31,966 bases of DNA, taken from positions 1-31,966 of IMG/VR virus record IMGVR_UViG_3300035183_000660. One strand, given 5' to 3'. The stretch is from a virus. The stretch's first letter is position 1; each line of letters starts with the position of its first letter. A program made the position numbers and the translations under genes. Shown here in pieces: positions 27,563-31,966 of this stretch. Below the pieces are notes generated by a model. The model searched no databases. It was given only the letters and a program-made list of their open reading frames with translations, and was not told the origin of the DNA.

Positions 27563-28657
27563 TTAGAACGACGGGGCAACGTAGGACGTGCCGCCAGCGT
27601 AGAGGATGGCGGCGGAGAGGCGTCCCCAGACGGAGACGCCGAACTCGCGCTCCATCGTCTGCGCCCTCAGCGGATACGCCTCGTTCTCCGCGACCATCCT
27701 TAGGTCGCCATAGCCAGCAAGTGGCCTGCGGCGGATTTTGAGGACGCGGGGCATCGAGCTATTGACCAGGAGGGCAACGATATAGTTGTTGGGAATCCAG
27801 GGCTTGACCCAGACACGCACGAAGCCATCCCAGATACCGATGATCTTGTCATCAATCTGGTAGGCGGCCAGCTTGCGGCCGCGGTCGGCGATGTCGTCGG
27901 TGCTCCCTGGTCCTGGCTCAACGAGTGGCGCCTGGAGCGGCACGAAGTTTGCCGTGAAGCCGCGGATGGTGGCTTCCTGGTTGCGGTTGATGAGGAGGAT
28001 CACTTCACCGCCGCCAACGCCGTGCTCCACGACGTTGTTCACCAGGGCGGTGATATCAGATGCAGCGAGCGCGGCTCCAGCCCGGCCAACCAGGTGGGTA
28101 TGGGTCGCTCCATTGAAGGTGTCGCCGAACGGTCCTGGCGGGATGGGCGTACCATCCGCGTTTTGCAGGGCCTTGATCGGGATCGTCTGGTTGGTCATCA
28201 GGCGGTCAACGAACGTGGTGTTCGTTGCCCGGAAGAGGGCGATGGATGCCTGGCGCTTGAGGTTCTTGATGTCGGCGGCGGTCGCTGCGCGGAGCTGGGC
28301 GGCGAGGTCGGCGACGCTCCGTGTCTCCAGGTACTTCCTGGTCCAGCCGAGGCTGTACTGGTAGAGGCGGAGCGGATAGCCGATATCGTAGCCCTTGAAG
28401 TCGGACTTCTTGACGTCGGCCATGCCGAACTCGTCCACCTCGACCATGTCGCCGTCCGCTGGGTCGGCGCCGATGCGGTCAATGTGGCGCGTGGTGCGCT
28501 CTGCGAGCAGGCCCAGCATATCGCGGGTCATCTCGTTGTGCGCGTTGAGAAGGGCTTCGACCTGGCTATAGAACAGGTCCTCGCCGTAGGTAAAGACGTT
28601 ATCGGCGTCAATCGCGGATAACGTATCAAGCAGGGAGAGGGTGCCGTACCGGTTCAT
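27563..28657 (-). CDS. Major capsid protein (HK97 fold)
   Basis: 364 residues from ATG 28655-28657. Pattern of an HK97-fold capsid protein of the scaffold-using type: N-terminal helical region (SQVEALLNAHNEMTRDMLGL), VADLAAQLRAATAADIKNLK, a central ITALVNNVVEHGVGGGEVIL, the FVRVWVKPWIPNNYIVALLV strand, and a closing RMVAENEAYPLRAQTMEREF (G..V...A). It follows the scaffold and decoration genes in the normal order. No maturation protease gene is visible between portal and capsid. Assembles the icosahedral head. Confidence 0.85.
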   Translation of the reverse strand: MNRYGTLSLLDTLSAIDADNVFTYGEDLFYSQVEALLNAHNEMTRDMLGLLAERTTRHIDRIGADPADGDMVEVDEFGMADVKKSDFKGYDIGYPLRLYQYSLGWTRKYLETRSVADLAAQLRAATAADIKNLKRQASIALFRATNTTFVDRLMTNQTIPIKALQNADGTPIPPGPFGDTFNGATHTHLVGRAGAALAASDITALVNNVVEHGVGGGEVILLINRNQEATIRGFTANFVPLQAPLVEPGPGSTDDIADRGRKLAAYQIDDKIIGIWDGFVRVWVKPWIPNNYIVALLVNSSMPRVLKIRRRPLAGYGDLRMVAENEAYPLRAQTMEREFGVSVWGRLSAAILYAGGTSYVAPSF

Positions 28658-28672
28658 TGCTCACACACTCCT

Positions 28673-29095
28673 CTACGGCACCGTGCTGCCGAGCATAATA
28701 CGCCCGTCACCGATGGCAATGGCGATTGGCGCGGTGCCTCCTGTCGAGGCCGCATCAGCCAGGCCGCCGGGAACGGTGCCGCTGAGATAGAGCGCGGTGC
28801 CAGCAGCGACATCGGTTCCGCTGACTTGTGGCTTATACCCGAACATGATGCCGGAATTGACGCGGGCGACGGTGACGGCCTCTCCGGTCTTGGCAGCACC
28901 GGTGGCAAAGCCAATCACCTTGGCAGCGGCATTCGCGGCAGCGCCGGTTGCCTTCCAAATCTTCCCATCGTTCTTCAGGTAGACGGCGTCGCCCGCGGCG
29001 ATGTCCTCACCGGCAAGCAGGCCAACGATGAGATCGGGCGGCCTGGGCACCGGTGTGGAGAGGCTGGGGGTGACGCCCTTGCTGACTTCAGCCAT
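28673..29095 (-). CDS. Capsid decoration protein (DUF2190-like)
   Basis: 140 residues from ATG 29093-29095, with AGGAGG upstream. The centre LLAGEDIAAGDAVYLKNDGK, AAAKVIGFATGAAKTGEAVT and VSGTDVAAGTALYLSGTVPG has the beta-barrel pattern 'GE.I.AGD.V.l.' of capsid-stabilising proteins. A Pro-rich N-terminus (STPVPRPPDL) could anchor it to the capsid. Located directly before the major capsid gene. Expected to sit on the outside of the head as trimers or spikes. Confidence 0.75.
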   Translation of the reverse strand: MAEVSKGVTPSLSTPVPRPPDLIVGLLAGEDIAAGDAVYLKNDGKIWKATGAAANAAAKVIGFATGAAKTGEAVTVARVNSGIMFGYKPQVSGTDVAAGTALYLSGTVPGGLADAASTGGTAPIAIAIGDGRIMLGSTVP

Positions 29096-29110
29096 GGTGG
29101 TCTGAGCCTC

Positions 29111-29803
<693 letters not shown>

Positions 29804-29866
29804 GGTGGCTACTCCTTCCGGTCCTGTTCATCTTCCACGAATGATCCGCTCGTGTCGCGTGATTCC

Positions 29867-29895
29867 ATGCTACGCGCCGTTGCATGCGTTGTCAA
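29867..29895 (-). promoter_or_regulatory. Sigma70-type promoter upstream of the scaffold/capsid genes
   Basis: Minus-strand TTGACA (29890-29895), optimal 17-bp spacer, TAGCAT (29867-29872, 4 of 6). It lies in the 88-bp gap before the scaffold GTG, the only real gap in the head module, so scaffold, decoration and capsid can be transcribed apart from portal. Confidence 0.65.
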
Positions 29896-30173
29896 ACCGG
29901 TACCCCGTTCTTCCTTTTAATATTGTCCACCTCCCGGGCGAGCCGGCTGATATCGGCCAGGCCGCAGGTGTCCCCAGTGGCTGTCCTGAGCGCTGCGATG
30001 ATGATCTGGCGTTCTGGCGGTTCGCCGTCACCGTTCATCGCCGCCACGGTACCGCGGTCCTCTGGCGTGACCGTCCCGGCAATGATGCGGCGGGCAATGG
30101 CCGCCTCATCACCGGTGATGCCAGGCTGGGAGAGGGCGATGATGGCCGCGAGTGCGCGGAGACCCCCGGTCAT
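29892..30173 (-). CDS. Hypothetical small head-module protein
   Basis: 93 residues from ATG 30171-30173 (TAATG with the upstream stop; GGGAGG just upstream). Helical, with ALAAIIALSQPGITGDEAAI, RRIIAGTVTPEDRGTVAAMN and RLAREVDNIKRKNGVPV. No known motif. Its stop region overlaps the -35 box of the scaffold promoter. Possibly a portal-associated accessory. Confidence 0.65.
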   Translation of the reverse strand: MTGGLRALAAIIALSQPGITGDEAAIARRIIAGTVTPEDRGTVAAMNGDGEPPERQIIIAALRTATGDTCGLADISRLAREVDNIKRKNGVPV

Positions 30174-30526
30174 TATCCCTCCCAATCAGCTCCCCAGATG
30201 GGGAGATCGGGGAAGAGATGGCGCGCCTGGTTGAGATCGAGTTGTTCGGCGATGCCGTCCTTGTCCTCGATGATGACCGAGTCTGGCTGCCTGGCGCTGT
30301 TTAGGCGGACGCGCAGCCACGCGCCGTCTGGGAGGGCAAACCGCAGGTAGCTTGGACCGTCCGCCTCGAGGACATGCCTGGTCTTCGTGGCGGCCTGCTG
30401 CCGCAGTTCCTGCTGGTTCTTGAGCATGGCGATGGTGACGAGGGCGGCAAGCTGGCCACGGATGGCCGCGAGCTGTTCATTGATGTGCGATAGAAGCTCA
30501 ATGATGGCCTCGTGATCGCCGCTCAC
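30173..30526 (-). CDS. Hypothetical protein with N-terminal coiled coil
   Basis: 117 residues from GTG 30524-30526, overlapping the portal stop by GTGA. Residues 1-45 are helical with heptad character (HEAIIELLSHINEQLAAIRG, QLAALVTIAMLKNQQELRQQ). The C-terminal half is a small beta domain (YLRFALPDGAWLRVRLNSAR, PDSVIIEDKDGIAEQLDLNQ). No family recognised. Coupled to portal translation, so likely a head morphogenesis or portal accessory protein. Confidence 0.65.
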   Translation of the reverse strand: MSGDHEAIIELLSHINEQLAAIRGQLAALVTIAMLKNQQELRQQAATKTRHVLEADGPSYLRFALPDGAWLRVRLNSARQPDSVIIEDKDGIAEQLDLNQARHLFPDLPIWGADWEG

Positions 30527-31966
30527 CGTCCGCGCCTCCTATTCTGCACGGGCTGGCCGTGCTGTGGGCCGTCTGGCGGAGCGCCTGGCCGCCCTGGGAT
30601 GGCCTTGAGGAGGTTCAGGCGCTCTTCGAGTGACGGTTCCTGGCCGTTCTGAGCTGGCGCCCTGTGCTGGTTGTCCTCTGCTTGTGCCTGCCCAGCCCGC
30701 TGTCCGCGCTCGCGAATCCACCTGTCCACGACGTCGGGCGGGTAGCCCGCTTCGATGGCCAGCTCCCGGTCCGGGATGATCGGGATGGCAGTCTTCTTCA
30801 TGATGAAGGTCTGGAAGCGCTCGCTGAGCGCTTCGGCGACGACCGAGCGCGGCAGGATATCGAAGTTGAGCGCGCCTTCCTCATAGCTGTCGAGGCCGAA
30901 CATGGCGAATTTTTGTTGCTGCCTGGTCTGCCTGGCCCAGCCGCCAGCGCCCTCATTGACGCGGAAGCCGGCAATGGCGATGGACATTTGGAGGAGCTTG
31001 ATCAGTTGCTGGTCGTACCCCGCGGCGACGGCCCGTGTTTTGCGGTCCACGTCGCCGAGTGCGCGGAGCGCTCCTGCGCCCGTCAACTGGGTCATCTGCC
31101 GGAGCTGGCGGTAGAGCTGGATTTCGGGGACTTTAGCTTCGAGATTGGCGATGAGGCGGTCAACGATCTCGGCCGCGTCGCTGGCTGGCATGCTCATGGT
31201 GTGGACGCCCGCCCCCTGGGGGCCTTCGAGGATTTTCTGTGTCTCCCGCTCGGAGACGTCTGGGTTGTCCTCCTCGGTTGGCCCGCGGCGGACGATGCCC
31301 GTGATGCTCTTGAGCGCCGAGCCGAGTGTACCGCCGGTTGCCCCGCTGACGAGGATGGGAGATTCGAGGATCGTGTGGGCCTTATCGAGCCAGTGGCTGA
31401 GGAGTTGATTGATCTCGTCGAGTTGCTGGAGGATGGCGAAGGCCGCGGGCTCGCCGCGTTCTCCGAGCAAGTGGTGATGGCGGAACCAGACGGCGGGGAC
31501 GAAGCCGTAGGGATTGGGAATCTGGCCACGTGGCGGTGTGGCTGGCTCTCCGGCGATGATGACGCTGTGGAGCGCTCCCTGGCCAGTTGGTTCTGGAGGC
31601 GCGGAGAAGTCGAACGGCTCGCCGTCCTTGAGGGTGACGAACTTCTCCTTGTCCACGGTCCGGGTATAGAGGAAGGAGCGGCGTTCCTGGCGGTCATAGG
31701 CGGTGTATTCGATGGTATAGGATTTGACGTTCCCCATGCCATCGAGGCTGATATCACGCACGTAGGCTGGCCAGACGAGGGAGAGGCCGATTTTGCCCCG
31801 CTCTGGGTCGTCAATGATTTCTACCAGGAGCTCGCCTGTCGCCGCGGTGTAGCGCGGGATGATGGTCATGAGGGTTTGGAAGTTCCACCACTGCCAGAGC
31901 TGGCCGATGGCGGCCTTGAGCTCATCGCTGGTATCCGGTGCGAGCGGGACGGCCATGGGGATGCCA
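30523..31966 (-). CDS. Portal protein (N-terminus cut by the window edge)
   Basis: The frame stays open to the right edge (GIP precedes the first in-window Met at 31956), so at least the ~60-100 N-terminal residues typical of portals are missing. Visible: DELKAAIGQLWQWWNFQTLM, TGELLVEIIDDPERGKIGLS, QIPNPYGFVPAVWFRHHHLL, ILQQLDEINQLLSHWLDKAH, ETQKILEGPQGAGVHTMSMP, LRQMTQLTGAGALRALGDVD and a Gln/Arg/Pro-rich C-terminus. These are portal stem, wing and crown patterns of the SPP1 gp6-like family ('N..G..P.V.f.h...ge.G....'). It is the dodecameric channel for DNA packaging. Confidence 0.85.
   Translation of the reverse strand, partial: GIPMAVPLAPDTSDELKAAIGQLWQWWNFQTLMTIIPRYTAATGELLVEIIDDPERGKIGLSLVWPAYVRDISLDGMGNVKSYTIEYTAYDRQERRSFLYTRTVDKEKFVTLKDGEPFDFSAPPEPTGQGALHSVIIAGEPATPPRGQIPNPYGFVPAVWFRHHHLLGERGEPAAFAILQQLDEINQLLSHWLDKAHTILESPILVSGATGGTLGSALKSITGIVRRGPTEEDNPDVSERETQKILEGPQGAGVHTMSMPASDAAEIVDRLIANLEAKVPEIQLYRQLRQMTQLTGAGALRALGDVDRKTRAVAAGYDQQLIKLLQMSIAIAGFRVNEGAGGWARQTRQQQKFAMFGLDSYEEGALNFDILPRSVVAEALSERFQTFIMKKTAIPIIPDRELAIEAGYPPDVVDRWIRERGQRAGQAQAEDNQHRAPAQNGQEPSLEERLNLLKAIPGRPGAPPDGPQHGQPVQNRRRGR

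Overview
The window is a 32-kb piece of a tailed double-stranded DNA bacteriophage, or a prophage of one, with siphovirus architecture. About 46 genes are packed tightly, most sharing ATGA, GTGA or TAATG stop/start overlaps or lying a few bases apart. All but one read on the minus strand, so biological order runs from the right edge to the left. Base composition is clearly GC-rich and ribosome-binding sites are strong (AGGAGG, GGAGG, AAGGAG), with many GTG starts. This points to a high-GC bacterial host. I cannot name the host: no tRNA, integrase or host gene is present. A Chloroflexota/Thermomicrobia-type or actinobacterial host would fit but is a guess.

Layout along transcription (right to left). 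(1) Head module, 31966-26071: portal protein cut by the right window edge, two small proteins, a glutamine-rich scaffold preceded by a good promoter, a decoration protein, the major capsid protein, and head-tail connector/closure proteins. Terminase must lie beyond the right edge. (2) Tail module, 26068-12796: HK97 gp10-like protein, tail terminator, zinc-ribbon protein, major tail protein, two tail-assembly chaperone frames with a candidate +1 frameshift, an 1887-residue tape measure, a small distal-tail candidate, a hub-like protein with a cysteine-rich extension, and fibre/lectin-like proteins. (3) Accessory structural region, 12793-8489: a LuxR-type HTH protein, small coiled-coil/membrane proteins, a 40-residue microprotein, and a 720-residue fibre-like protein with 32 copies of a 14-residue repeat. 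(4) Lysis, 8348-6882: bifunctional endolysin (glucosaminidase-like plus amidase) and holin, ended by a UUCG-loop terminator. (5) Recombination and replication, 6552-1: small zinc-binding proteins, a Rad52-like annealing protein interrupted by an intein, several unknown small proteins, a replication initiator, and a helicase-loader-like protein cut by the left edge.

The points most worth attention are: the intein with a class 3 type Trp/Cys/Thr signature but a Cys at its first residue; two tandem arrays of short perfect palindromes (5 x GTCCGCGGAC every 11 bp, 3 x GTGTAYGTACAC every 13 bp), the first abutting the -35 box of a promoter that faces the replication genes; an AT-rich island inside the initiator gene that looks like a lambda-type origin; the 32-copy fibre repeat; and a 42-bp exact duplication of a translation-start region shared by the endolysin and a 40-residue microprotein 3.7 kb away.

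Functional names come from motif and gene-order recognition alone; no database search was possible.
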